DNA of 64,000 nucleotides from Megaleporinus macrocephalus (GCA_021613375.1 CM038708.1:25129518-25193517), one strand, 5' to 3'. Counted from the stretch's first letter, positions 12,750-26,500 are shown. The notes: generated from the sequence alone by a model not told the origin. A program made the numbers and translations.

Positions 12750-13165
12750 AACAGGTTTGCTGATATGATATCTAATCATTTATTATCCAGCCATTATGCC
12801 AGTAAAATGATGAGCACATTTCAAAGTATGAATGAGTGTGAATATTAATAGCTAAGTGTTCTGATGTATAAACATATTATTCTCTACAAGCTATGCTCAT
12901 GCCGGGAGGTCACTACAGAAACCACTCATTTGTTTTGAGAAGTGCCCACAGGTAACAAAACGTATATACTGTGAAGAAATGGATACTTAGTACATGTAAA
13001 ACATGTAGGATAGGAACAAAGTCCACTCTGATATGGTCTCAAATTTATGATGTTATGATACAGACGTTACACATATACGTGCAAATACAAGTTAAAACGG
13101 CTGTAAAACCCTGCTTGTCCCTGCAGGGCACTCTGTGCTGCTACAAACCTCAGGAATGTTCAGCA
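12750..13165. repeat. Imperfect duplication partner of 15270-15640
   Basis: Several blocks match 15270-15640 in the same order: GTTTGCTGATATGATA, TGGATACTTAGT, GGAACAAAGTCCAC followed by TGATATGGT, TCAAATTTATGAT, and the closing CTGTGCTGCTACAAACCTCAG (TTGTGCTACCTAAAAACCTCAG in the partner). No coding potential is visible in either copy. Confidence 0.6.
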
Positions 13166-14100
13166 ACATAACAATCCTAAGCATTTTTTCCCAGTCATTA
13201 AAGAGAAGCGATTTTGAATTGTATGTGCCAAAGTTGTTCATTGTGGATGTGTTATATCTTTTAGGAAACAGTAACAAGACTTGGAGGACTAGAGAACTGT
13301 TTCCTGCCCGGGAGACGAGTTGAAAATATCCATGTACACTCCTGCCAGCTATTCAGTACAAGCCTTCAGTACTCTCCATAACACTACATCAGGATCTAAG
13401 AACCTGTGTCACCTGGAGTGGAAGCTCCTGAAGTATACAGAGGGATTTTAAGGGGAAGTTTGAGTTCAGTCTGTCAAAACTGGCATAGGAACCCATAGAG
13501 GTTTTCTGGAGTCTCGGCTCTCGTCGCTATTTGTGTTTCTGCTGCTGTTTGATTGGATTTAATTCTCAGCCACAGACTACATGTGCAATTCTGATGAAAT
13601 TTTGTGGCTCATTTCAGGCTCACTTACACTCCATAATGTCCCCTGACATGAAAGCGGCACACCATTTCCTGATCCTTCTACATAAATGGAGCATGGAGTC
13701 AGGGCTTTTAATGGGAAAAAACGTGAATAGTTTGGGAGACAACACAGATGGAAGTGCACCAGTCAAAATAGTAACAGCCGTGTCAGAGTGGTGTAGCTGT
13801 AAATATTGTCTTCCAAATATGTACATGCATGTAGCCTCCAGACAACCCTACAAACGTACTGTTAGTTCAGTTCTAACTGTGATTGGGTTAGCTTTCAGCA
13901 TTGTGGTGCAGGTGGGCTGTTACAGGTTTGGTCAGATGTTCTGTGGGCTGTAGCAGGATTGGTCACACTTACAAAAATGGGGTTTGGGAACAACAGTATA
14001 TGCATTCTGTGTGTTAATGTTGCAGTGGCCAAAACCAGAGGTCCCACTTATTTAAGTGTTTGCCCTGCTCCATACACAGCTAATTTAACTAATTATTAAC
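13166..14100. other. Intergenic, no gene recognised
   Basis: A 140-codon open frame at 13531-13953 on the + strand has no recognisable domain, signal sequence or convincing splice sites. I do not call it a gene. Nothing else stands out. Confidence 0.45.
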
Positions 14101-14104
14101 TAAT

Positions 14105-14870
14105 TATCAAGTCAAGTCAAGTCAAGTCAAGTGGGTTTTATTGTCATTTCAACTACATACATAGTACACAGTGAAACGAAACAACGTTCCTCCAGGACCA
14201 TGGTGCAACATAGACAGTGCATACAAGACACAAGTGCAACACGAACAAACAAGTGCGGACAGACAACACAACACAGTACAGACAGAGAATAATAAATAAT
14301 TGCCGGTAGTGTGCAAATTGTGCAATGTGTAATAAATAGAGTCCAGTGAGGTAGTAGAGTTATTAGTGCAAAGCTTTGTGCAAAAATGCTTCCCTTTTTT
14401 ATATCTGGGGTAAATGGTTGGAGAGAGAGAGTGTACATGTACCAGAAGATATCAGTTCAGACGTTGAGTTGTGTGCTGGTTGCTTTGCGGATGCAGCGGG
14501 TGGTGTAAATGTCCAAGACGGAGGGGAGAGAGACTCCGATGATCCTCTCAGCTGTCCTCACAATGCGTTGGAGGGACTTGCGGTCAGAGGCTGTGCAGGT
14601 CCCAAACCAGGCAGTGATGCAGCTGCTTAGAATGCTCTCTCTCTATGGTTCCCCTATAGAAGAGGTTGAGGATGGGTGGAGGGAGACGGGCCTTTCTCAG
14701 CTTCCGGAGGAAGTAGAGACGCTGCTGGGCTTTCTTGGCTGTAGAGCTGGTGTTCAGGGACCAGGTGAGGTTCTCCGCTAGGTGGACACCAAGGAACTTG
14801 GTGCTCTTAATGATCTCCACAGAGGAGCCGTTGATGTTAAGCAGAGAGTGGACCGGTCTTATGAAGCCCT
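14105..14870 (-). mobile_element. 5'-truncated L2-type LINE, minus strand
   Basis: On the minus strand, 14584-14820 encodes the C-terminal part of a LINE reverse-transcriptase ORF: STKFLGVHLAENLTWSLNT, then KKAQQRLYFLRKLRKA, then LFYRGTIE. After a frameshift the other frame continues with SSCITAWFGTCTASDRK and RIVRTAERIIGVSLPS. The order matches the end of ORF2 in fish L2/Maui-like LINEs. The 3' end of the element (low coordinates) closes in a pentanucleotide tandem repeat (CTTGA on the minus strand, 14108-14132), typical of the short-repeat tails of L2-type LINEs. The element is 5'-truncated and frameshifted, hence inactive. Confidence 0.75.
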
Positions 14871-15269
14871 TCTTTAGTTAAAGGGGGAGGGTTTCAACAG
14901 GAAAACACAAAATTGAGCATATACAGAATATACCGGTATATGTGCATATGAATATACCTCCGTGTAGCAATCTGACTGTAGAGGTTTTCCATTTTATTCT
15001 CCTGAGACTGGACATCAGCAAAAGGAAATAACCAGGAGGGTTAATCATGTGGAAGGCTCATTTTATTAAGAGCACCCTAAACATAATAAGCAAACAAAAA
15101 AAAGGTAGTTTTATAAGGGTCACCACTTATCAATCTGAAAGCTGAGTGATAGACTGTATCACATGGTTTGAAGGCAGTAGTCAGTCCATGTCTGTATGGC
15201 ATCATCCTAATCAAGAACATATATTTAAAACACAACGTTTCATCAACTTCTGCCTTAATCCACTTACAA
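14871..15269. other. Intergenic, nothing recognised
   Basis: A gap of about 400 nt between the LINE remnant and the second duplication copy. No gene or named repeat is visible. Confidence 0.5.
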
Positions 15270-15640
15270 GTTTGCTGATATGATACCTAAACATACATTT
15301 ATAATCCAGCTAGAATGACAAGGTACTTTTTTAAAAATGCAGTGATATTTAATGTGTTAAATCAATATGACGAGTACCACATTTCTATAGTATTCTATAA
15401 TAAACTGAGGCTATGATCATGAAACAGATGTCATTTAGGTCATTTGAGGACTGTTCACATGAAATGAAACTTATAGGTAACAAAGAAGTGGATACTTAGT
15501 GAAAGACAGGAACAAAGTCCACCTTGATATGGTGTCAAATTTATGATATGAACATTACATTTCCACGTGCATACAAGTTCATAAAACACCGTTTACACCT
15601 GCAATGTATTTTGTGCTACCTAAAAACCTCAGAAATTCCA
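15270..15640. repeat. Imperfect duplication partner of 12750-13165
   Basis: This is the second copy of the block series described for 12750-13165, in the same orientation about 2.5 kb away, with the LINE remnant lying between the copies. It may be two insertions of one unnamed element or a local segmental duplication. Confidence 0.6.
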
Positions 15641-16863
15641 GTATGTGAAATTTGTTAAAGAAAAAGAAGAACGAAATATATCACTAAATATTAATGGACA
15701 AACTTGCCCCAATATATACATCAATTGATGTGCTATTTGTATAGAATTATTTTTTTTAACTAAGTAACTAAATAGCAGTACTAGACTTTTTTGAGTATTT
15801 TAACACTAGACTTGGTTCCCTGAAGAGAAAAATTTGACTAAATGTTGGCACACACCTAGTGTGTACTATATGCTCTTCTTAAAGTTAAACCAATTTTTTT
15901 GTTTCCACTTGTCTTAGAGGTGGTAATTAAATGAAACACTGTATTTACATTCACTGAATTGAGTAGGGCTTCTCACTTTAGACTATTCAAGATACAGTGC
16001 TTACACTTACTCAATCAATGTAAATATAAAGTGAAGTTCCTTAAACTTGAACAATAGCGAGCAGGCTTTGCAGAACATTTGACACTAAAGAGAAACAGTT
16101 CCATCTTTATTGACATTACAGCCCCAACAGCTGTTCAATGTTTGCTGGTTAAAGCAGATCATCTTAAATGTAAAGTTTCATACTGACTTAATAACTGTAA
16201 TTTACATTGTATTGATGTTGAGATTGAAAGCAAGTAGCTAGAATAGGTAACATTAACTAAATAGTATAATGACTTACCTTATTACATGGAGGTTCTTTTT
16301 ATGTTCCTGCCTTTGTATATTTCAACATGTTGCTTATAAACCAACCAAACAGAGCAAAGCGCATCAATTTATTTATAAGCCCATCATTCCAGGGCCAAAT
16401 CATAGGTTTGTAAAACAGCATATAAAACCACATCTGGGCAAACCGACCAAAAGCATAGACATGAGAGAACATTTTAAAATACTGAATAAATACGTTCTAT
16501 GGCACGTTTAAGGGTGTCAGTGTGGCTGTCATAAGTAAAATAAGTTTGTTTTTGCTTGTTTAAGAACCTGAATGAGTCATCTTCCATGTTAAGGAAGCCG
16601 AACGATGCGATGGAACGAAGCACTATTGGGTAAGATGCCATAAACCAGTGAGATGTATGTGCAATCAGTGAAAAGGGAGTGGAGCTACATCGTAATTGTG
16701 AGCTTTACTACATCACTGAAAACAGTTTCAGAGTTAATGTGCTTGTTATTTCTTGGAATCAATCACAGAGAGGCCCGGTCGCCCATCACGACTCTATTCC
16801 TTTACAGGACTGTGATTTGCAGATACTGAATATGAGTGTGAATTAGTGCGTGTTAACATTACT
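15641..16863. other. 5' flank and possible 5' UTR of the mucin gene
   Basis: No coding exon is recognisable. A polypyrimidine-AG sequence (TATTCCTTTACAG, ending about 16807) lies 57 nt before the mucin ATG and could be a splice acceptor joining an upstream non-coding exon. No clear TATA box is placed for a start close to the ATG, so the promoter is not located. Confidence 0.35.
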
Positions 16864-16924
16864 ATGGCCTCAATTTGGAGAACCTGTTTTATCATTCTGA
16901 TTCTGTGCATCTTTATCTCATCAG
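16864..16924 (+). CDS. Mucin exon 1: signal peptide
   Basis: The ATG at 16864 has a strong Kozak context (A at -3, G at +4). It encodes 20 residues beginning MASIWRTC, with a hydrophobic core (FIILILCIFI) and a small-residue end (SS), a textbook signal peptide. The exon ends after one base (G) of the next codon at a consensus donor (CAG|GTAGGA, intron from 16925). The phase matches the acceptor at 26018: G plus AT makes Asp, giving Asp-Ser-Gly at the start of the first repeat. The link across 9.1 kb is inferred from phase, strand and content and not shown by transcripts. Confidence 0.75.
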
Positions 16925-19900
16925 GTAGGATAATTTATTCTTTTATTATTATGAGGAAATTCTTACTATACAAGTTATGCCTCTTTATGTGCGTGTTCTG
17001 TGTGCAAGTAGTTCAGATTTCGTCCTGAGAAAATAAATAAAAGCAATATTTTTATTTTACTAATACAGATATATGACAATGATTTAGGTAGTTTGTGGTG
17101 AGTGGATTTTCTAGCTAACTGCCTTTTAATCTGCTCTTTGCTTGCTCTGGCACAGTGCTAACAAAGAATGGAACATTAAGTACAGTACGGTACAGTAAAA
17201 TGATTAATATACAGATACATTTTAAACCAGAAGTTCAGAAACACAACAATGAATCTAATGTACTGAATGAGTTCCAATATTATGAAACAAAATATAGTGT
17301 ACAAAGTAGAAACTGTTTTTTTCCAGCAGTTTGTCGTGTTTAAATTCGCAAATGTGCAGCCAAACACAAATGTCTTTTTATCCATTCACTCAGAGAATGT
17401 GGGTATTGTGTGCAAAGCCATCCATGAAGAATAATTTGAGTGGCACTGAGATAATTTGTAGCAAATTTTGAACAGATTTCAAACGAGTGATTTTTGCTTG
17501 TCCTGGTTTGGTGGGTTTTGTGTTCAACTTTCCTGAAAGTAAGGCTTTCGCCATATTAACTTGTTCTCATACTTGTTCAGTGGGCTTTAGTTTAGGGCTT
17601 ATCCCTGCAGCAATGTGGTCTTTGAATCATTTTTACATACATCCTGAGCATCTTACTGGAAGATTCTCACTGGAATATAAACACTGACTATTGCATCTAT
17701 TGCAAACACTGTTGTGTTATGTATTTCAGGAGTTTTAAAGGGGTCTAATGAAGGAGCTCAGACATTTTGTACAACAATGGAAATTGCTTTCTTCTAGAAA
17801 AATCACTTGAGTTATTTGAAAATTAATACTCTACTAAGTCAGTGTTGATGCTGTGGCATGGCCTATCACTCTAATTACATGCAGTCGGTGGAGGTCCTTT
17901 GGTGATCCTTTTTAGTCTGTCTGAGATGGTATTCACAAAGTTTCCCAGATTAGGAGTGATCTGTTCCAGTCTTAGAAGTCATAGTAGCTAATAAGCAATT
18001 AACTGAGGATTCTGATCCTAAATGTCTACTTCTAATAGAAGAAGCTTTGGTAAAATGTTTAAATGAGCAAGATAATATTGGATTGATAAACTGTTCACTG
18101 ATGAATGGACATAGACACACCTGTAATTTTAATACATTTACAAAGTGCATCTGTGTGGTAGGTGTGGTTGGTACAATAAATGTAATAGATGTAATAAATG
18201 GGCAAGAACTGTAGAGCAGTAAATGTGCTGTCTGAATATGCCATAAGTTTGCCAGGAGGATCATGCCTGAGCAACAGTATGAGATAATACATGAATTACC
18301 TTTGGCAGTCATATGTAATTGCTGTTTAAACCACTAGAGGACTCCACATGTCCACATGTACACAAACCAAAATGAAACCAGTTAAGCACAATAATGTATT
18401 CATTTCTGCATAACTGAAACTAAATATAGGTGTGCTCCAGCTAATTTTTTCAAAGTGAGCGCTTCATTAAACATATAAACAGAACAATAACATGAAGAAC
18501 AATTACAACGGCAAAGCTTTTGTGTTTGAATAAGCTACATTTTTACGTATTGCAGTGGAAAACGTTACCGAATACTTTTAGGACAGTGTTGTTTGGAACA
18601 GCCATCACCACTTTTCACAGGATTTTTTACTTTATGAATTTCAGTTGATTATCAAAAGAATTGAGGGATTTGGCCACCTATACTGTGAGCTAATGAATAC
18701 TCAGCTATAAAAGCACAAGAACACTCAGGCAAGCTATAAATGTTACATCCAAGTTTATGTAGCGATCTGGAGGTTAAACCAGCAACGCCCATGTCAAGTG
18801 ATAGATTGCTGACTGTAACTTCTACAGTTCATATAAATTAGATAAAGCTGAAATTAGCTTCTTATTCTTATTTCTACCTTAAATGATGATGCACCTCAGA
18901 AGCCTGTTTGGGTGCTAGTGTGTAACTGCTTCACTATTTAAGGTGGAATATAAATTCCAATAGGAAGCTAATAGGAGCTTCGAGAGATGATTCAGCAGAA
19001 TTATGCGGTACTGGCTAACACAACAGACGGTGCGCCACAGAGTTTATTAACTTACAATCATCATATCTGAATTATGTGAAAATGACTAGTTGGCAAGACC
19101 TACAGACAACCCATGAAAGAACTAGTAAAAGGATGAGATATCTGAGCAGGTGGGCAGTAAACGTTGACAGGTTGTTAAGTGCCTTAGCTAACATCTTAGC
19201 ATCATTTGTAGCATATTGACTGTTATGATTGTCATATTCAAGACAAAACTTTCTTTAGGTTTCTTAGCATTATCTAGTTACATTGGTCATCCCATCCATT
19301 TTTATGATATATGATGTACTATATTCAGTTTAGAAGTATGACAACGTTCCAAGAAAGCCAAAGGTTGATATGACGGCAAGGCTGCATTCCTTTTCAGAAA
19401 AATAACTGATGTGAAACATCCTGAGTCAAATCTTTCCTCAGCACATTGTCTAGTTAGCTTGAACCAATGGAATTGAGCAGTGAGTTATTAATTACACAGG
19501 GAATTAATAATTGATAATCTTTCAAATGTAGCTTATGGCACACCAGCACATTATTTTCTCTAATTGCCTTGAATGCACTCAAAGAGAGATTCATCAATTA
19601 CACAATACGAGATAAAAACAATAACAACAATAATACAAATAAATACATATATAGTAAATTCTATGTTGTACAGGCTCGAGTCACGTGACTTCACATGAGT
19701 CAGATTCGAGCCGCAAATTTAGACTTTTAATGAAAAATAAAACACTTGACTTTGACTAGGTCGTCATGACTTGAGACTTGACTTAAGACAGATGACTTTT
19801 TATTTAATGCTTACATTTTTAGACATCGAGAAGTCAGAGAGTTTCTTGAAATGCGCGCCAAACTAACAACCTATCAGCACGCGGGAGACCTATCAGCCGG

Positions 19901-20452
19901 CGTCCGTACGTACCTTCATCAGGCTCGTATCCTGAAAGCGGTTATTTCAAAATAGTGCCGTTTGAATTCAGAGATAATGTTATTAATGAAAGTATTAAAC
20001 AGAGAACAGCGACCCAATCTGCAGATTACACAGCAGTGACTCGACCACAACTTTCAACTTCATTCGTCACCACAAAAAACACACAGGGAGGTACTTGACT
20101 GTGTGTGTTTTAAGCCAGTCTTCTGCCAGTCGAGTATAAGCGAGCAAGCTAACGGTAACGGTTCAGTTTAAGATATGATAGATCTGGCTTCGACTTCTAT
20201 TTATAGAAAGGACCAAACAGTCGATATTCAAAAATGAGACTTCATTATGTGAAAAGGCAAAATACACATTTTGTTTTCACATAAAACACAGAAACCAGTA
20301 AATTAATTAATCAGCCAGTGTCAGCGTACACTAGTCCTGTGAACATGTTAGCATTTATGTTCGAGCTAGACTGAAGCGTCTTACAACAACAAACTACACA
20401 AATATCTAAAAAGAGCAGGATATGAGGAAAAAGTAACACACACACACACACG

Positions 20453-20503
<51 letters not shown>

Positions 20504-23500
20504 GTGTGTGTGTATATACTCGCTCGGGATAAGAGTAAATGTAAATGCAAATATAAATATAAATATATATGACTGCACAGCTGCCCTTCGGTGTTTCTGC
20601 TGTATGAGGATCAACAGCAAACATATTAGAGCTGCTGCTGTTTAACCAGACAGGAGATAATCTTAAGGTTTTTTATTATCAACGTCCGTGGGTATAGTTC
20701 ATTCAGTAATAATGAGTTTTACAGCAGTCCTGATGGTTTTTACAGCATTTGCTCCTGCAAACCTCCCATGTCCAGTGTCATTTTCTAATAGAAGCAGGCA
20801 GGAGCTACCTGCAGGTCCAATGACGATATTTTAGGATGGTTGGAGACTCTACCTATCCTGTGGTCTGCCTTTGGGTTAATAGACTGACCTGGCCATATTG
20901 GTAGTTATTGCAGCTGATGTGGTACGCTCGGTTCTAATTTTAGGCAAGTAGTAATGAATGTGGGGGTGTCCTAACTTTCCATTTTACAAACGACTTTTTA
21001 AAAAAAATCTTCAGTTTTATATGTTCCTCAATCTCTCAGTATTGTTCAAATTAAGAGCAAATAAATAATAATAAATACGTTTGAAAATAACTTTTTCTTT
21101 TTTTACGTTTTCATTGGCTGTGCTAATTGGCTCTGGCTTTTTGTGCACTGTAACAGGTAAACAGTGACACAGTGTCATATGAGAAGCACCTTCGACACAG
21201 GTTAAAAGGTCGACTCTTTACGACTGCTGTCTTTTAACTGACTTTAATGTGAAAACTGCAGTTAAAGCATCATAATTCCATATGACTTGACTTGAGTCTT
21301 GCTTGACTTAGAGCAGGGACTTCCTTGAGTCCTAACCCAGTAACTTGGGACTTACGTAAGACCTATATAGAACTATAATCAAATTACTCTTTTATACATT
21401 TCTCAAGATGAGTAATTTACAGTAGATAAAAGAAACTAAGACATTTACAAAGAGAAATAATACTTACATGTATTAATGTCTGTTCTCAGTGTATTGCTCC
21501 AACACATAAAAGTTCTTACTGATTTCAAAGTAAAATTTCTGAAGACAATAATCTAGTGTAATTAGTAATTAGCAAATAAGTAAATCGTATACAACTTTCA
21601 AAAAAGGTCATCTCATGCTTGATTATGTTATATGACTAGAAAATGTCGTGGCAGGCTTTGAATGTTAGGGGAAGTGTTTTCTTTGATGTCTCATATAGGC
21701 AGTGCTCCTATGTGATATGGGAGACATATCAGTTTTGATAATGACTAATTTGGATAAATTGCTAAATATATCACATCACTTCACAGTATGTTTTTTCCTT
21801 AACTTCTAGCTTAAATGAGAAAACAAAACATGTCCCTGCCCCCCAATGCCTAAATGAAAAATCTGCTTCCAGTATTGAAATCATTTTTAATGTAATATAA
21901 GTAGTAAATAGTTTTATTAGTAGTAAATATGGAAAGGGGAAGGACAGAACATTTCTTTATGTCCAAAATACCAATCATACATTAAAGTTTGCAAACAGAA
22001 AAAGGCTAGTTTAGTACTTGCAACAACATAATGAAAAGTTGTGGAAACATTGAATGAAGCCCTAATATCCAGAGAAAATTAAGATAATATAAAATAAAAA
22101 CATGAAGATTGAGTGAAACATAAATGTAAACAATTAACTGTCTGATTCTATGACAAAAATAGCTAATTAAAATATTATAATTGTGAATATATGTTATATA
22201 AATATGATATGTAATCTAATAGTAAAAGTTGAGTTAATAACTGAGTTAGATTCATAATGTGAGTCTGTATCTTTGGTCAATGCCATATGTGTCTCTGGTG
22301 TCTCTGACATAGGAGAGTTTGTGTGAAGCACATTGGCTGCAACATTATTGTAAGTCAATTAAGTTTGAAACTAAAAAGACATTTGACAGGGATAGTTAAC
22401 AGCGGTGTTTTTCTCAGGGTACTGCAGAGGTACATAAACATTTAAAGAGATAACTATAGTTATTACTGTTAGAGTGTCAGTTTTAAAACACTGCCATGAT
22501 TGAGGACGAGGTACTTTCTTGTCATTTGTCATTAACCTTAACATTGAAATAAGTGTGAAGACGATTCAGTATAAAGTCTCAATATTTTAACGCACAATTA
22601 AACAGGAGAACATTACAATGAGTGGTAATGCGTTCAAAAAGAATACAAACATTCAGTGCCATCTAAGTACGTTGGCTAATGTAAAAAAGCTAATAGGCTT
22701 TCTGTTACTTGCGCTTTATCAGGAAACAGAAAAGTGAAATCAGAAGAGGCTTAAATAAAAGCATAAAAACTGAACATGTGAGTAAGCAAGTAAGTAAGTG
22801 AAGGAATTACAAGCCACACCCAAAAGGGAATGAGGGACAAAGTAATGAAGCAAAATGAACTTATTAGTAGAATTGTGTGGCATCATATAGCTTCCCTTAA
22901 TTGGAAGATGGGATTTCTGGTTCCAGCTTAAGTTTGGGAGGTTGAGAGGCACAATATACACATTTTCAAGTTATTTCTAATTATGGCTAAAAATATGTAC
23001 AATATTGTGCAAAGGTCTTGGGCACCTAATCTCATTGTCAGTTTGAAGAACAAAATTCCAGATTTCTCCTGGATGCCCCAGACATTATATGAATTTATTA
23101 AATTCCTTCACTAGCAATCTACATTTTGCTTAATGAAGTAGTCAGAGCAGGTATTAGATGATAACTGCAGATAATACTGGGTTGCCACAAAGGAAAAGCT
23201 TGGAAAGTGTTTAATAAACACACTGACGTAAAATAAGATAATCGTTTATTAGTCAATTAGTTAACAATAGTGGGGAAATCCACTACTTACTGTGTTAATA
23301 CTTATTAAATATTTTTTTAAAATGTTTTGCTAAGCAAATAAAAGCTTCTTGCCAGGAAGGATATAATTAGATATAATGTTCTCAAGTGCCTAAACTTACA
23401 CAGGACTGTATTTCTCAGTATACTCCTTACACAGTCCTTACAAGGTGTGGCCATAGTAAATATATTTTAAAGGCATACATATTAATATTGCTAACCAGTT

Positions 23501-26500
23501 AACATATTAATACATATTAATTAATACATATTAATATTGCTAAATATGGTTTATTGCTAAAAATTTGGTTCATGCCATTTGAAAACCTAAAAACAGATCA
23601 GAAACATGTAATCCAATAACAGCTGCCTCAAAATATTTTTTTTTATAAATGAAATAATGTAAAGCATACCAGTTTGAGTGGTTCAATAACAAGCAGCAAT
23701 ATATTACTTATAGTGCACCTGTAGTATGAATGAAATATATGAATATTAGCATACAATATGGCTTAATGTTTTAACAGATTGCACACAGCTCACAGTTTTG
23801 TTTACTTTAAGAGCAATAAATTCAAAATAATGAAAACATACTGTACTTCTTTTCATTCTACACCAGATATTACCATAAACCCAGAGGTGGCATAAGTACT
23901 CAAGGAAAAGGGTGACTTCAAAAAGAGACAGAGCATACATAATGGTTTATGCTAGAACTCCATTTAAAATTCTATTCGTGCCACTTTTACAAAATATTTC
24001 ATTTGCTAATACAAGACGTGTCTGTTGACCCTGCCGGGTAAAGTAACTTCTGCAAGTAAGGGTAGTGATGGGAAGTTGACTACAAAAGAGTCAATTCTTC
24101 AACCCAAACATTCATCACAATTGCCAGTTTGAGGCGAGTGAGAAAAATAGGAATAAATAAAACAAATAAATGCTTCAGGCCCAGCGATTCTCCAGTTTCT
24201 CTATGATTTGGACTGCAGTAAACAATTTTCAGAAGCAATACAAGGAACAGAAACTGAAAACAAACAGTGTTTTTCAAAGAATATTGTGTTAAATCAGTGA
24301 GGGTGGGATTTACTTGTTTTGCTATCAGCTACTTACTCAAATTTCCATTCCACCTTAAATGTCACTGCAGTTAACTGCTTCTTCACTTAAGGTGGACCAG
24401 AAAAGTCTAATGAGAAGCTTGCAAATATGATGCTTCAGCTTCTTAAAAGAAGCTAGTACTGAATTAAGGCCATGGATGTATTTTCTTTTCAGACACACTC
24501 TGCATTAAGCACTGGCTCCGCACTGTCATTTTCTTTACATTACTTTCTCATTCATTCTCCTTCAATTCATTATTCTTTATTTTCCTGCATGTTCACGGTG
24601 GGGCCTGAAAGCCATGAAAGTAGGCTATCACTCCACTCCACTCCCCTGCTCTCACCTTTCTCATCTGAGAGGAGTTTTCTTCTTCATTAGATGCCTTATT
24701 AAAAATACATGAATAAATAGAAGAATAAAGTAGATAAATAGATTGCTAAAAGTAAAGTAACAAGCCTAAGAATGCAGCAAGTAAAAAGTACAAAATATAG
24801 TGTATATACATATATACAGTGACAAAATCCTTCTACATACCACCTTTACATAAACCAAGTAGCAGAATTAACGGTTACAAGTAGGGAACATATGCAAATC
24901 ATGCAAAAGGAAAGGCGCTGAAAGTACATAGATGGAATGTTTGTTTTAATTGCAACCACAACATTAACAGTAAGTAACACAATTCTTATAAACAGTAAAA
25001 CAGTAGCTATAATTGAAATACAAAAAACTGTAGTAACAGTAGTAACTGTAACAGTGCTGTAACATGTTGCATTGTACTGTATCCCTTCCAACACTTCTTT
25101 TAACCAAATTTAACTGTGCATTTCAATATAATACAAATGCTTAATTAGTATTTAATTTTAATGCATATTAGTAGCTTGCAAGTATGAATTATCTGAACTC
25201 TTTCACAGTTTAGTCTTTTAGTATTCAGGTATTTCCTCTGTTATCTCCTGTTACTTAAAGCTAGAGACCCTCGCTTAGGGCTGGGTCTCTATGTAAAACA
25301 AGGAGGATGTACTTACCCTGCACACTGGAAACACTTCATAATAATAATTTTTTAAAAAAACAGTGCACCATTTAAAAGCAGGTGATGAAGTTACTGCGGC
25401 GGCTACATATTACAGAAAGAGCTGTGACTGTTCCAAACAGGTGATCCAAACCACCAACTCGAATCATGTTAATGTAAATTATTAAAAGACAGTAATCCAG
25501 AGAATGCTCTTATACTCCAGGGTTAAAACACAGAATTTAGTGATGATGTCATCGAAAACAGTTGTTAGATTCGACTGGGTATTGTAGTTCTAAAAGAGAG
25601 AACACACATGAAAATGCCAGTCCGTGAAACCCCTACTCGAATAGCCATAAAAAGCATACTTTATGATTGACATATTTCAATATCCACCTCTGTAATTCTA
25701 TAAGTTTCTTACTCAGTGTTGCATTACTTTCACTGCTGCTACGATTTGTTTGGTTTGCAACGCAGTAAGTACATTGATAATTTGTTATTTATTAAAGAAA
25801 ATGAAGATTTACATGAAAGGATAACACAGCAATATAAAACAAATTTTATCTTCAATTCAGATAAAGCAGGAATATGCATTTCCACAAAACACATACCCTA
25901 ACAAGGTGGCTTTAATTGTGTATATGAAGCACCTTTGTAGAAGGGTCAGTTTCTGCCTTCAGATGGTTCTAAAGCACCTGTGGTCAGGCCTCTCATGACT
26001 GCATTTCTTTACCGCCAGATTCGGGGACGACAGCTGTTACCTTGGGAACTACAACAGCACATTTAGACATTACACTCAGTGACTCTGCCACAACAGAAGA
26101 TGCAACAACATTGATGCCTGTAATAACTACATCAGAGACAGTAGCAACCTCAGAGAAATTGGATACAACTACACCTGAGGAGGGTACGACAGCTGAGGGC
26201 GGCACAACATCCAGTACGATAGATGTTACAGAAGAAACCACATTTAGTACTCCCACAAGTACAGCAGATGCAGAAACAACAGCAGGGAGCTTGGAAACAA
26301 CAACGAAGGATGCAGATACAACAACAGCTGTCTTAGAAACAACAACTCGAGATGAAGGTACAACAGCAGCTGGATTGGACACTACAACGCTCGATTCGGG
26401 TACGCCAGCTGTTACCTTGGGAACTACAACGGCACATTCAGACATTACACTCAGTGACTCTGCCACAACAGAACTGGATGCAACAACATTGATGCCTATA

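Larger units (their letters stand above)
16925..26018 (+). other. Mucin intron 1 (9.1 kb)
   Basis: Bounded by GTAGGA at 16925 and CTTTACCGCCAG at 26018. The interior has no recognisable coding exon. It holds two MITE-like hairpins (about 18872 and 24349), a DNA-transposon-like element (19670-21370), a short element with inverted termini (22998-23410) and simple repeats. Many short open frames in it look like chance. Its last few bases resemble the internal repeat sequence of exon 2. Confidence 0.65.

Noticed and set aside
13531..13953. 140-codon open frame on the + strand
   Set aside because: No recognisable domain, no signal or membrane segment, no supporting splice sites; the length is compatible with chance in 64 kb.
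17950..18312. 120-codon minus-strand open frame in intron 1
   Set aside because: No domain was recognised. It overlaps another minus frame, and the sequence character is like the surrounding intron.
20311..20624. Three overlapping minus frames with Tyr-Ile and Cys-Val runs
   Set aside because: Translations of the compound CA-TA microsatellite.
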